From Telluria antibiotica (GTDB lineage: Bacteria; Pseudomonadota; Gammaproteobacteria; Burkholderiales; Burkholderiaceae_D), in NCBI RefSeq assembly GCF_011682055.1, contig NZ_JAAQOM010000010.1:124001-188000 (forward strand): a stretch of DNA of 64,000 nucleotides, written 5' to 3'. Every line of letters starts with the position of its first letter. Position 1 is the first letter of the stretch. This document shows, piece by piece, positions 15,835 through 24,677 of this stretch. The position numbers and the translations under genes are program-made. The notes beneath the pieces were generated by a model. That model had not been told where the DNA came from and searched no databases. It worked only from the letters and a program-made list of their open reading frames with translations.

Positions 15835-16103
15835 GATGCTCCGAAGGGTGGCTGATTCCGTGAATCAACTATTCTAGGGGTTTTCCCGTCCTTTGGGCAG
15901 CACCATGAGGCGCCCACGCAACCGTGGCCGAAAGTGTGGTATTCCTGGCCCTATGCGTTCTGTGGTTTGACGGCGTACTTACGCCCGCTAGACTGGGCGG
16001 GCGCGGTGGTGCCTGCCAGTTGTTCCGTGCTTCCCTCCGGCCGGATGGTGGGCGCCGCGCTGCCTTCCGTCGTTCCCCCGTCCACGATAACGAAAGGAAC
16101 ATC

Positions 16104-16562
16104 ATGAAGATCCAGCACTGCCTGGGCATTGCCCTCGTTGCATCGTTGCCGCTCGGTGCGGCTCATGGCGCGACGTCCGTGCCGCAGAAAGAAGTGGTCG
16201 CGAGCAAGGACGCGCCGGCCGCCGTCGGCCCGTATTCGCAGGCAATACGGTCCGGTGGCATGGTGTTCCTGGCCGGCCAGATCCCCATCGACCCGAAGAC
16301 GGGACAGACGAACCTCGGCACCATCGAGGAGCAGACGGCGCAGGTGTTCGAGAACCTGAAGGCCGTGCTCGCCGCCGCCGGCATGACGCTCGATAACGTC
16401 GTGTCGACGACGGTCTACGTGAAGGACTTGAACGACTTCGCGAAGCTGAACGCCGTCTACGGCACGTACTTCAAGGACAAGCCGCCGGCCCGCGCCACCG
16501 TGCAGGTCCAGCGCCTGCCGAAGGACGCGGCCGTCGAGATATCCGCCATCGCCGTGCACTGA
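16104..16562 (+). CDS. RidA family protein with signal peptide
   Basis: This 152-residue protein is of the YjgF/RidA family, whose best-known members hydrolyse reactive enamine/imine intermediates. The catalytic arginine is in PPARATVQV, and the family blocks GPYSQAIRSGG, VFLAGQIPIDPKTG and QVFENLKAVLAAAG are all present. A signal peptide (MKIQHCLGIALVASLPLGAAHG) precedes the domain, so it should act in the periplasm, where the usual enamine problem does not arise. The ATG at 16104 has a GAAAGGA site; the frame extends to 15924 without coding character. Confidence 0.9.
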   Translation: MKIQHCLGIALVASLPLGAAHGATSVPQKEVVASKDAPAAVGPYSQAIRSGGMVFLAGQIPIDPKTGQTNLGTIEEQTAQVFENLKAVLAAAGMTLDNVVSTTVYVKDLNDFAKLNAVYGTYFKDKPPARATVQVQRLPKDAAVEISAIAVH

Positions 16563-16574
16563 CGGCGCCCGTGC

Positions 16575-18821
16575 TCAAGCGGCCTGCGGCTGCGCGATCA
16601 GGTCGAACAGGCGCGCGAGCGCCACCGGCCGGCCCGGCAGCCAGCCCTGGACGAGCGGACAGCCGAACTGGCGCAGGTAGCCCAGCTGGGCGTCCGTCTC
16701 GACGCCCTCGGCCACGACTTGCAGCTTCATGTGCCGGCCGAGGTCGAGGATCGAGCGGACGATGGCGCAATCGTTGCGGTCGTAGGGCACGCCGGCCATG
16801 AACAGGCGGTCGATCTTCAGGGACCCGATCGGCAGGTTCTTCAGCAGCGACAGCGACGAATAGCCCATGCCGAAGTCGTCCAGGCCGATGCCGAAGCCGC
16901 GCCGGCGCAGCTCGCGCATGATCGCGATCGACTTGTCCGCATGCTTCATGACGACGCCTTCCGTCAGCTCGAGGCAGATGCGGCGCGGATCGACGCCGGC
17001 CGCCGCAGCCAGTCCGGAGAGCCGCTCGGGCAATTCGGCGTCGATGAATTCCGGCGCCGCCATGTTGACGTGCACGCGCACGCCGTCCAGGCCGGCCGCG
17101 CGCAGGCGCGCGAGGTCGTGGCACGCCTGGCGCACGACCCAGTTGCCGATGTCGACGATCAGCCGGCTCTGTTCCGCGAGCGGGATGAACACGTTCGGCG
17201 GCACGATCTCGCCGTTCGGCCGGCGCCAGCGGATCAGCGCTTCCACGGCGTCGATCTCCATGTCCGTGCTCGTGCGGATCGGCTGGTATTCGAGGAAGAA
17301 TTCGCCGCGCCGGATCGCATAGTGCAAGTCGGTCAGCAGGCTGATGCGTTGCCCCGCGTCGGCCGGCGTGCCGTCGACGCTGAAGTGGCTGGCCAGGTTG
17401 CGGCCGTTGCGCTTGCTGGCGTACATGGCCGCGTCGGCCGCGTGCAGCAGTTCGCGCGTGCTGGTGCCGTGCTCGGGATAGGTGCTGATGCCGATGCTGG
17501 CCGAGATCGCCAGGCGGTGCTCGCCGTAGACGAAGCGGCGCCGCGCCGCGTCCAGCACGGTCTCGGCCACGTGCCCCAGTTCGTCCGCCGTCGCGCCCGG
17601 TGCGGACAGCAGCGCGAATTCGTCGCCGCCCAGTCGGCCGATGCGCCAGCCCGGCGGCGCCAGCGTGCGCAGGCGCTGCGCGAACGCCGTCAGCACGACG
17701 TTGCCCGCGTCGTGGCCGAACGCGTCGTTGATGGGCTTGAACTGGTCGAGGTCGACGAACAGCACGCCGAACGTCTGGCCGGCCGGCACGTCGCGGCACA
17801 GGCGGTCGAGCTGGTCGTAGAAATGGGCGCGGTTCGCGAGGCCCGTCATCTCGTCGGTCTGGGCGCGCACGCGGATGCGCTCCTGCTGCGTCATGCGTTC
17901 GATGGCCTGGGCGATCATCGCCGAGATCGATTTGGCGAGGCCCGGCAGCTGGGCGTCTGGCTGGCGCTGCAGCACGCTGAAGAATTCCAGCACGCCGGGC
18001 CGCATGAGGCGCCCGTCGGACGCGACGAAGGTCACGGGAAAGAAGTACGCTGATTGCAGGCCGCACGCGCGAGCGGCATCCGCGCGCAGCAGGTCGGCCG
18101 TGCCGCTCGCATCTTCGATCCAGCGTGCGTCGCCGCTGGCCCAGACGGTGCCGATCATGCCTTCGCCGGGCGCCATCCCGAGCCGCCCGCTCGCACGGCG
18201 GAACGGCGCAAGCGCCTGCCGCGGCGCGTGCCACGCATAGCGGCAGCGCAGCATCGCCTGCGCGCCCGCATCGTCCTCGAGCGCCCAGAACGCGCCCCAT
18301 TCCCAGCCCAGCTCTTCGCACACGAGCTGCAGGATGCCGGCGACGGCGTCGTCGATGCTGTCGGTGCCGACGAGGTACTGTGTCAGCGCGAAGTTGAAGC
18401 GCTCGCGCGCGGCGGCCTGCTTGGCGGCCGTGATGTCGACGAGGATGCCGCTCGCGACGGTGCCCGGCATCGCGACCTGCTGCAGGCGCAGCCAGCGCAG
18501 GCCTTGCCCGTCCGTGTGCACACGGAATTCGCATTCGGCGCCGCCGTCGCCGGCCACGATGCGGTCGAGGACGGTGCGCACGGCGTCGCGGTCTTCGCTT
18601 TCGATGCGGGCCAGGCAGGCAGCGGGGCTCGGATGGCGGTCGGTGCCGAAGAAGCGTGCGGCCACGGCCGACAGCGCGACGCGGCCGCCGGCGCGGTCGA
18701 GCCACCAGCGGCCGAGGCCGGCGGCATGGTCGCCCGTGTCGAAGCGTTCGGCCGCGGCCAGGGCGCGGCGCCAGCGGGCGCGCGCGGGAAGGGAGGTGAT
18801 CTTGATGTTCTGGATGTCCAT
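16575..18821 (-). CDS. PAS-GAF-GGDEF-EAL cyclic di-GMP turnover protein
   Basis: This cytosolic signalling protein of 748 residues has, in order, a PAS-like domain (ending ...ASGILVDIT), a GAF domain (IGTVWASGDARWIEDAS region), a diguanylate cyclase domain with intact RLGGDEF near residue 397, and an EAL phosphodiesterase domain with intact VEALIRW near 525. Other EAL catalytic positions are conserved (VHVNMA, LELTEG, LDDFGMGYSSL, LKIDRLF, VAEGVET). No RxxD inhibitory site precedes GGDEF. Both activities could be real; which dominates cannot be read. No membrane segment is seen. The start is the second methionine; a GTG 60 bases upstream is possible and neither has a clear ribosome binding site. 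Confidence 0.92.
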   Translation of the reverse strand: MDIQNIKITSLPARARWRRALAAAERFDTGDHAAGLGRWWLDRAGGRVALSAVAARFFGTDRHPSPAACLARIESEDRDAVRTVLDRIVAGDGGAECEFRVHTDGQGLRWLRLQQVAMPGTVASGILVDITAAKQAAARERFNFALTQYLVGTDSIDDAVAGILQLVCEELGWEWGAFWALEDDAGAQAMLRCRYAWHAPRQALAPFRRASGRLGMAPGEGMIGTVWASGDARWIEDASGTADLLRADAARACGLQSAYFFPVTFVASDGRLMRPGVLEFFSVLQRQPDAQLPGLAKSISAMIAQAIERMTQQERIRVRAQTDEMTGLANRAHFYDQLDRLCRDVPAGQTFGVLFVDLDQFKPINDAFGHDAGNVVLTAFAQRLRTLAPPGWRIGRLGGDEFALLSAPGATADELGHVAETVLDAARRRFVYGEHRLAISASIGISTYPEHGTSTRELLHAADAAMYASKRNGRNLASHFSVDGTPADAGQRISLLTDLHYAIRRGEFFLEYQPIRTSTDMEIDAVEALIRWRRPNGEIVPPNVFIPLAEQSRLIVDIGNWVVRQACHDLARLRAAGLDGVRVHVNMAAPEFIDAELPERLSGLAAAAGVDPRRICLELTEGVVMKHADKSIAIMRELRRRGFGIGLDDFGMGYSSLSLLKNLPIGSLKIDRLFMAGVPYDRNDCAIVRSILDLGRHMKLQVVAEGVETDAQLGYLRQFGCPLVQGWLPGRPVALARLFDLIAQPQAA

Positions 18822-18975
18822 GAATGCCACGAATGTTCGACAGATTTGCACCAGAACCGGACGGATGGGTCCGATTTGCACCGAAAGTTCGTCGCGTCCG
18901 CACGCGGGTTGTGCCGGACGGCTGGTCGCTATCGCAAGATTGCGTTGCAGGGAGTCAATGCAATTTGCGTGCCGG

Positions 18976-20739
18976 TCATTCGCTGGAGCACGTTGCGGCG
19001 CCGGGCGGACGCCGGAACAGCCAGAAGTGTTCGTCGTGGTCCGCGGGGCGGGCGCCGTCCCAGACGGGCTGCCACGACGCGTCGTCGCTGCAGCGGGGCA
19101 GCCGGCCGCTCGGGTCTTCCAGCAGGATCAGCGTGCAGGAGGACGACGGCCGCGTCTCGAGCTGCTCCGTGACGATGCCCTCGTAGTAGTGCAGCATCGC
19201 GCGCTCGCTTTCGGCCAGGCCGTAGCTGGCCATGCAGCCCGCGGCGGGACCGCGCGCCGCCTGCAGCGAACGGAATACCTGCTGGTACGATTTCACCGCG
19301 TCGACCCACGGCATGAACAGGGTAGCGGCCAGCAGCCAGCACAGCGTGAGGCCGACGACCCACGTCTGCAGCGCCGCCTGCCGCCGTGGATGCAGCACCA
19401 TGCACCACGCCGCGCCCGCCGTCGCGGCCAGCGCGCAGGCGAGCGGCAGCACGCCGATGTGGCGGTCGGGCGCGGGCGGCAGCAGGCCGTACAGCGCGTG
19501 TACGTGTAGCGGATCGCGCGTGAACATGACGTAGGCCCAGATGCACCAGAACGCCAGCGCGATGCCGCCGAACAGGCCCCGCGCGCCAGTGCGCCAGACG
19601 CGCTCGATGGACGGCGGAAGTGTCAGCGCCATGCGCGCGCCGAGCAGGGAGAGCGGCAGCAGCAGCGGCAGCACATAGCCGTCGCGCGCGGAGGCCGACG
19701 CGACGAGCACGCCCAGGATGACGGCCGCGAATACGGCGGCCGACTGCATGCGTTCGTCCGTGGCCAGCAGCGCGCGGTCGCGCCACAGGGCGGCAACGGC
19801 GAGCGGCGCGGCCGGGAACGTGAGCCACCACAGGTTCTTGGCCCAGAAGCCCGGATCGTTCGCCGCCCCCAGCACGGGCACGGCGAAGCCGACGAAGCGC
19901 CCGATGTTGTTCATCCAGAACCAGTCGTGGAACAGCGCCGGCGACCGGGACCACAGCACGGCCGGCCACAGCGTCAGCCACGGCAGCGCGGCCAGCAGCG
20001 CGACGAGGACAGTCTGCGCATACGCACGCGCGCGCCAGCGCGCGAAGCACAGCGGGAGCAGCAGCGCGGACAGGCCGAAGACGCCGGGCGCGAGCAGGCC
20101 CTTGGCGAGGAAGCCGATGCCGATGCCGGTGCCTACCTGCAGCCCGCTGGCGATCGGGCGCGTGCGCCAGCGGGGCAGGCCCGCCATGCCCAGCGCGATG
20201 CCGGCGAGGAGGGCCGTGTCCGTCAGCATCAGGTGCGCGTACGCGGCGAGGCCGAAGCAGGCGAGCAGCACGAACACGGTCGTGCGGCCGTACTGCGCGT
20301 CGACCCAGCGCCGGCCGCACTGCGCCAGAGCGGTGCAAGCCAGCAGGAGGAAGGCGCCCGTGGCCAGGCGCGCGCCGTCGTGCAGGGCGAGCACGGGTGA
20401 CGTCAGCGACGCCAGCGCGCCTGCGACCCAGTAGAACAGCGGCGGCTTTTCCATGAACGCTTCGCCGGCCATGCGGGGCACGACGGCGTCGCCCGTCGTC
20501 AGCATGGTGCGTACGATGTCGGCGATGTAGGTCTCGTCCTGTTTCCACGGCTGGTGGCCGACGAGGCCGGGCCCAAAGTACAGCGCGAGCAGGACGAGCA
20601 GGGCCCACGTGCGGGTGCCCAGCATGAAGCGGCGCGACAGGAATGCATCGGCGGTGCCCGTCTCGTCGCGCACCGTCCCCGCGGCGTCGGTGCGCAGCAG
20701 CGGGGCGATCTCGTCGAGCTCGGGCGGCGGTTTGGACAT
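18976..20739 (-). CDS. glycosyltransferase family 39 (ArnT/PMT-like) membrane protein
   Basis: This 587-residue protein has about eleven hydrophobic helices. Near the N-terminus is the WKQDETYIADIVRTML segment, in which the acidic pair after the first helix corresponds to the catalytic DE of PMT/ArnT enzymes, followed by EKPPLFYWVAGAL, another family block. Such enzymes transfer a sugar from a polyprenyl phosphate donor to lipid A, proteins or other acceptors on the periplasmic side. The C-terminal third is a soluble domain. The acceptor is unknown and no lipid-A modification genes are adjacent. It is preceded 6 bp upstream by a small open frame. Confidence 0.85.
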   Translation of the reverse strand: MSKPPPELDEIAPLLRTDAAGTVRDETGTADAFLSRRFMLGTRTWALLVLLALYFGPGLVGHQPWKQDETYIADIVRTMLTTGDAVVPRMAGEAFMEKPPLFYWVAGALASLTSPVLALHDGARLATGAFLLLACTALAQCGRRWVDAQYGRTTVFVLLACFGLAAYAHLMLTDTALLAGIALGMAGLPRWRTRPIASGLQVGTGIGIGFLAKGLLAPGVFGLSALLLPLCFARWRARAYAQTVLVALLAALPWLTLWPAVLWSRSPALFHDWFWMNNIGRFVGFAVPVLGAANDPGFWAKNLWWLTFPAAPLAVAALWRDRALLATDERMQSAAVFAAVILGVLVASASARDGYVLPLLLPLSLLGARMALTLPPSIERVWRTGARGLFGGIALAFWCIWAYVMFTRDPLHVHALYGLLPPAPDRHIGVLPLACALAATAGAAWCMVLHPRRQAALQTWVVGLTLCWLLAATLFMPWVDAVKSYQQVFRSLQAARGPAAGCMASYGLAESERAMLHYYEGIVTEQLETRPSSSCTLILLEDPSGRLPRCSDDASWQPVWDGARPADHDEHFWLFRRPPGAATCSSE

Positions 20740-20745
20740 GGCGGT

Positions 20746-20874
20746 CTAGGGCGATCCGGGCGGCAAGGGGGCCGTGGATACGACACGGCCCAGCCGCACG
20801 TCTGCCATATGCTCGCGCAGTCCGGGCCGCTCGTCCAGCAATTGTGGAGCGGCAAGAGGATAGATGTCGTCCAT
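20746..20874 (-). CDS. small hypothetical protein upstream of the GT39 gene
   Basis: This possible 42-residue protein starts MDDIYPLAAPQLLDERPGLR, with a GGGGAG sequence four bases before the ATG and 6 bp before the GT39 start. The spacing favours translation as the first gene of that transcript, but the sequence has no recognisable feature, so it could be a leader peptide or a chance frame. Confidence 0.35.
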   Translation of the reverse strand: MDDIYPLAAPQLLDERPGLREHMADVRLGRVVSTAPLPPGSP

Positions 20875-21042
20875 GTCTCCCCGTCCGAATGAGTAATGGG
20901 TATTTACAATGAATAAAATGTTAGCTCGGCGTCGGGCGCGCACACGTTACGGTTTGGTTATTTTCCGGTTCGACATGTTGTCTGCGAATATGATGCGACG
21001 CCGGCCGTGGCCGGTAAATCAGCACAACCACATGGAGCGATC

Positions 21043-21378
21043 ATGAAAAAATATCTCATAGGCCTGTTGGGCGCATTGACGGCTGTCGCGGCCTTTGCCC
21101 AGACGACCGTACCGAATCCGCTCGGTCCGAGCGCCGCCCCGAGCACGGCGAGCCAGGCCAAGCCGGCGGCCGGCAAGACCGCGCAAGCGGCTTCGGCCGA
21201 GAAAGAGCAGGCGCCCGGCGGCGGTTCGGGGAAGGTCTGGGCAAACAGCTCGAGCAAGGTCTACCACTGCGAGGGCAGCAAGTACTACGGCAAGACCAAG
21301 AAGGGCGAGTACATGACGGAGGCCGACGCGAAAGCGAAGGGTTTCCACGGCGTGGGCGGGAAAACCTGCACCAAATAA
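21043..21378 (+). CDS. small secreted protein with C-terminal Lys/Tyr/Cys motif
   Basis: This 111-residue protein has a clear signal peptide ([20 protein letters not shown]), a Pro/Ala/Lys-rich linker, and a compact C-terminal domain ([20 protein letters not shown], then [14 protein letters not shown] and a final CTK). The HC...YYGKTK...GEYM pattern recurs in small exported proteins of Burkholderiales and resembles the nuclease-associated Ada-type cysteine module, but no function is known. A GGAGCG site precedes the ATG. It is divergent from the GT39 genes. Confidence 0.8.
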   Translation: MKKYLIGLLGALTAVAAFAQTTVPNPLGPSAAPSTASQAKPAAGKTAQAASAEKEQAPGGGSGKVWANSSSKVYHCEGSKYYGKTKKGEYMTEADAKAKGFHGVGGKTCTK

Positions 21379-21425
21379 ACCTGCGTCTTGTGGCGTCGGT
21401 GCGCTGGCTGGACTTGGGCATCCGC

Positions 21426-22661
21426 TCACTGTAGCAGCCGCGCGATGTCGACGGCTTCGGCCATCGCGCGGTAGCCCGCATCGCCCGGATGCAGATGGTC
21501 GCCGGAATCGAACGCGGCGCGCAGCCGGCGTGGATGGCCGGGATCGCGCAGGACGGCATCGAAATCGACGACGGCATCGAACGCGCCGGCCGTGCGGATC
21601 CATCGGTTCAGCTGCTGGCGCATGCGCTCCTTGTCCGGGCTGTAGTGGCCGGCATAGGGCGTGCCCGCGAGCGCACCCTCGAACGGCGGCAGCGTACCGG
21701 CCGTCACGCGAACGCCGCGCGCATGCGCCGCCGCAGCCAGTTGCCGGTATGTGGCCGCCAGTTCATCGAGCGTGGCCGGAGGTTCGCCCGGCGCGAACGG
21801 GCTGCCGGGCCAGCCGATGTCGTTGATGCCCAATAACACGATGACGTCGGTGACGCCTGGCTGGCCGAGTACGTCCTGTTCGAAGCGGGCGAGGGCGCTG
21901 CGTCCCATGCCGTCGCGCGCCAGGCGCCCGCCCGAGATGCCCGCGTTGGCGACGGCGATGCCGAGCGGGGCCAACCGTTCGGCGAGCACGTCCGGCCAGC
22001 GGCGGTCCGCGTCCGGTGTCGAGCCGTTGCCGTCCGTGATCGAATCGCCGAGGACGACGACGGTGCGGGCTGCCGCCGGTGCCTCGACGAGCACGGCATT
22101 CAGGAACAGCCGGCCGCCGAACCGGGCGCTCTCCGCGAATGGACCCGCCCGCGTTGCATCGCCCGCCGCGAGACGCACGGTCTGCTGCGCACCCCAGTGA
22201 AAGCTGGCGACGGTCGTGGGCGCGGGAAGCCACGTCGTCACGGCCAGCCGAGACAGCGGCCGCACGGGGAGGGTCACGGGATCGCTCGTCACCGTGGCAC
22301 CCGGCAGGATGGCCGCGCCGGGCTGGCCGGCAAACGTCAGGGCGCGGCTTGCGTCCGGATCGTCGGCCGGGCCGACGTGCACGGCGCCCAGCCGGACGGG
22401 CTCGTGCCCGTAGCGGTTCGAGAACACGAGCCGTACGCGCGGGCCGCCTGCACTGAGGCGGACGGTCTCGCGCAGGGTTGCGTTATCGACCTGGGCCGGG
22501 ACGTTCATCGGCAGCGCAAAGCCGGCGTCCCAGGCGGGTTGCGGGGCGGCGTACCAGGACGTGATCCAGCGCTCGCCCGCGCATGCGTGCCGGGCCGTTG
22601 CGCCGAGCGTGAGGGCGAGGGTCAATGCCGCGATCGGGTGGGAAAGGGGTGGTCGGGTCAT
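21426..22661 (-). CDS. SGNH/GDSL-family hydrolase (secreted)
   Basis: This 411-residue protein has a signal peptide (ending in a TARHACAG-type site), an N-terminal beta domain of about 170 residues, and an SGNH hydrolase domain with VVLGDSITDG (nucleophile serine), GISGGRL (block II glycine), GINDIG (block III asparagine) and SGDHLHPGDAGY (catalytic aspartate and histidine). It is probably a periplasmic or secreted esterase or polysaccharide deacetylase. AAGGAG lies at the right distance from the ATG. It is divergent from a LysR regulator with a shared operator region, the normal arrangement for a regulated target. Confidence 0.9.
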   Translation of the reverse strand: MTRPPLSHPIAALTLALTLGATARHACAGERWITSWYAAPQPAWDAGFALPMNVPAQVDNATLRETVRLSAGGPRVRLVFSNRYGHEPVRLGAVHVGPADDPDASRALTFAGQPGAAILPGATVTSDPVTLPVRPLSRLAVTTWLPAPTTVASFHWGAQQTVRLAAGDATRAGPFAESARFGGRLFLNAVLVEAPAAARTVVVLGDSITDGNGSTPDADRRWPDVLAERLAPLGIAVANAGISGGRLARDGMGRSALARFEQDVLGQPGVTDVIVLLGINDIGWPGSPFAPGEPPATLDELAATYRQLAAAAHARGVRVTAGTLPPFEGALAGTPYAGHYSPDKERMRQQLNRWIRTAGAFDAVVDFDAVLRDPGHPRRLRAAFDSGDHLHPGDAGYRAMAEAVDIARLLQ

Positions 22662-22695
22662 CGTGGGCTCCTTGGGTGAGCCGTCACGATAGGTC

Positions 22696-22752
22696 ATTCT
22701 GGAATGCCGATGAAGATGGTAGGATTGCGGATTACTCATTCCAATTTGGAAT
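22696..22752. promoter_or_regulatory. LysR-type operator sites between the hydrolase and regulator genes
   Basis: ATTCCA-ATT-TGGAAT (22738-22752) is a perfect 6-3-6 inverted repeat matching the T-N11-A pattern recognised by LysR regulators, and ATTCTGGAAT (22696-22705) repeats its half-sites (ATTC, GAAT). The first lies 7 bp before the LysR start and the second about 35 bp before the hydrolase start, as expected for a recognition and an activation site. Confidence 0.55.
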
Positions 22753-22758
22753 ATATCA

Positions 22759-23682
22759 ATGGACACCTTGCATGCGCTGCGCGTGTTCGTGCGGACCCTC
22801 GAGCTGGGCAGCATGTCGGCCGCCGCCCGCGAATTCGGCACGACACAGCCCACCGTCAGCAAATCGCTCGCCCACCTGGAGCGGCAGTTGCGCGCGCGCC
22901 TGGTCGAGCGCAGCACGCGCGCGCTGGCGCCGACGGAACAGGGCCAGCGCTTCTACGCCGACGCCAAGCGCGTGATCGAGCAATTCGATGCCGCCGTGGG
23001 CAGCGTGCAGGGCATGACGGGACAGGCGGCGGGGCTGTTGCGCATCAATGCGCCCGTCGCGCTGGGCCAGTTCCGCATCAATGCGATGGTGCAGCAATTC
23101 ATGGCGGACCATCCCGCCATCGACGTCGAACTGATCCTGAACGATCGTTTCGTCGACCTCGTCGAGGAGGGTGTCGACGTGGCGTTCCGGCTGGGCGGTA
23201 CGCTGCCGCCGGATGCCGTCGGCCGGCACCTGGCGACGGTCCCGCGCTTTCTCGTGGCGGCACCCGCTTACCTGGCGCGGCGGGGCGTGCCCGCGGTGCC
23301 GGACGATTTATCCGGGCACGATTTCGTGCGTTTCGCCTGGACGCCCGGCACGACGGTGGAACTGTTCCGCGGGGACGAAGAGGTGCGCTTGCCGACCGCG
23401 AGCCGCTTCCGCGTGAACAATGCGCTGGCGATCCGCGAGGCGCTCGTGCTGGGCAGCGGGATCGGCGTGTGCCCGGCATGGCTGGTCCGCGACCTGCTGG
23501 ACGCCGGCGAGCTCGTGCGGGTGCTGAAAGCATGGTCGGCGCGGGCACAGGATTTATATCTGCTGTATCCGTCGCGCCAGTTCCTGCCATTGCGGACCCG
23601 GCTGTTCATCGACTTCGCGGCCGGGCAATTCGAGGCGCTGGCCGGGTTCGACCGGCCGGGCCGCGCTCAGGACGAGCGTTGA
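22759..23682 (+). CDS. LysR-family transcriptional regulator
   Basis: This 307-residue regulator has an N-terminal winged helix (LRVFVRTLELGSMSAAAREF, then TTQPTVSKSLAHLERQL) followed by a substrate-binding-like effector domain. The subgroup (MDTLHALRVFVRT...) is the one common in Burkholderiales with many paralogues. The divergent SGNH hydrolase gene and the palindrome directly upstream make that gene, and the regulator itself, the likely targets. The inducer is unknown. Confidence 0.93.
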   Translation: MDTLHALRVFVRTLELGSMSAAAREFGTTQPTVSKSLAHLERQLRARLVERSTRALAPTEQGQRFYADAKRVIEQFDAAVGSVQGMTGQAAGLLRINAPVALGQFRINAMVQQFMADHPAIDVELILNDRFVDLVEEGVDVAFRLGGTLPPDAVGRHLATVPRFLVAAPAYLARRGVPAVPDDLSGHDFVRFAWTPGTTVELFRGDEEVRLPTASRFRVNNALAIREALVLGSGIGVCPAWLVRDLLDAGELVRVLKAWSARAQDLYLLYPSRQFLPLRTRLFIDFAAGQFEALAGFDRPGRAQDER

Positions 23683-23906
23683 CGTTCGGGGATGATGCGC
23701 GCGACGCCGCTGCTGTCCGGCAAACGCTTCAGGAATTGGTGGATGTTCGGGTGGCGCGCCACGAACTGACGCAATTTCGGGAACACGAGCGAGCGTGCGC
23801 CGCAATCGCTGCACAGCAGGCGCTCGCTGCCCCACAGCAGGCGCATCGAGGGCGTGCGCGCGACCCGGCGCACGTACGTGGAACCACATTCGGGACAAGA
23901 GGGCAT
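23667..23906 (-). CDS. small zinc-ribbon protein
   Basis: This 79-residue protein has two CxxC pairs (SCPECGSTYVRR and LLCSDCGARSLVF) that would form a zinc ribbon, followed by a basic helix (FVARHPNIHQFLKRLP). It overlaps the end of the LysR gene by 16 bp tail to tail. No ribosome binding site is obvious before the chosen ATG; a start 24 bases upstream is possible. The function is unknown; the amino-acid pattern supports a real gene. Confidence 0.6.
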   Translation of the reverse strand: MPSCPECGSTYVRRVARTPSMRLLWGSERLLCSDCGARSLVFPKLRQFVARHPNIHQFLKRLPDSSGVARIIPERQRSS

Positions 23907-24677
23907 GATAAACCGATCAGTTGACAACAAGCTGTTCGAACTTATCAGCTATTGCCTGGTTGCACTGTGCGGTAGCGCACGGTCTTACCTATGGTGGATG
24001 GGTTAGCCGGGCTGCGCCTGGCATGCGCTCTAGGACGTCTTCGCATGTCGTGCCAGGTCCCATGACGTTGATTTACAGGGATTTTACCGAGCGGCCGCAT
24101 GCGTGGAGGCTCCCCGAACAGCCACGTACTGCGCAATCCGTACGTTTCCTTTCGGGCTTCCTTGCCAAATATCAGAGTTCCTGCTTTTCGGCACGACATA
24201 CTCGCCGAAAAGCGGCGTGGTCTTTGCCGATGAGACAAGGAGGAGCCTATGTGGAGAACTACCGTCGGACTATCGGCGCCGGCTATGGCGTCTTGAAACT
24301 AACCAGCGACGCGCCCCATTGGTCGGCAAATGGACACTGAAGCGGACAAGCAATATACCGCTCGGAACAACAACACATGCATCGCAGCCGCCGCAAGCAG
24401 CCGCGCACCGATCGAGGGCGTTGCTTGTCGGCGCACTTTGCGTCGCATGGAGTGCAGTCGCCCTGTCGCCCCCTGCGGGCGCTGCGCTCCTTTCCGGGGC
24501 CGGCGGCGCCGGCCGCAGGAGGCGAACAGCCGCGGCAGGAGCGCTCGTATTCGTGTCGCTGACGATGCCCGGCTGTCTTTTGCAAGGCATTCAAAAACAG
24601 CGCTACCAAGTACTGGTCGACAGCGCTGTCCTCCATGAGCATCCGGTAACACAGTCCTTCAACTCATCGACGTCCGA
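23907..24677. other. 770-bp region without a recognised gene
   Basis: Several short frames exist on both strands but none has a ribosome binding site, family motifs or consistent codon use. CGCCG-AAAAG-CGGCG near 24210-24225 is a small perfect hairpin. The region marks the right junction of the accessory block that separates pilD from pilC, so it may contain degraded sequence. I see no transposase or terminal repeats. Confidence 0.5.
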
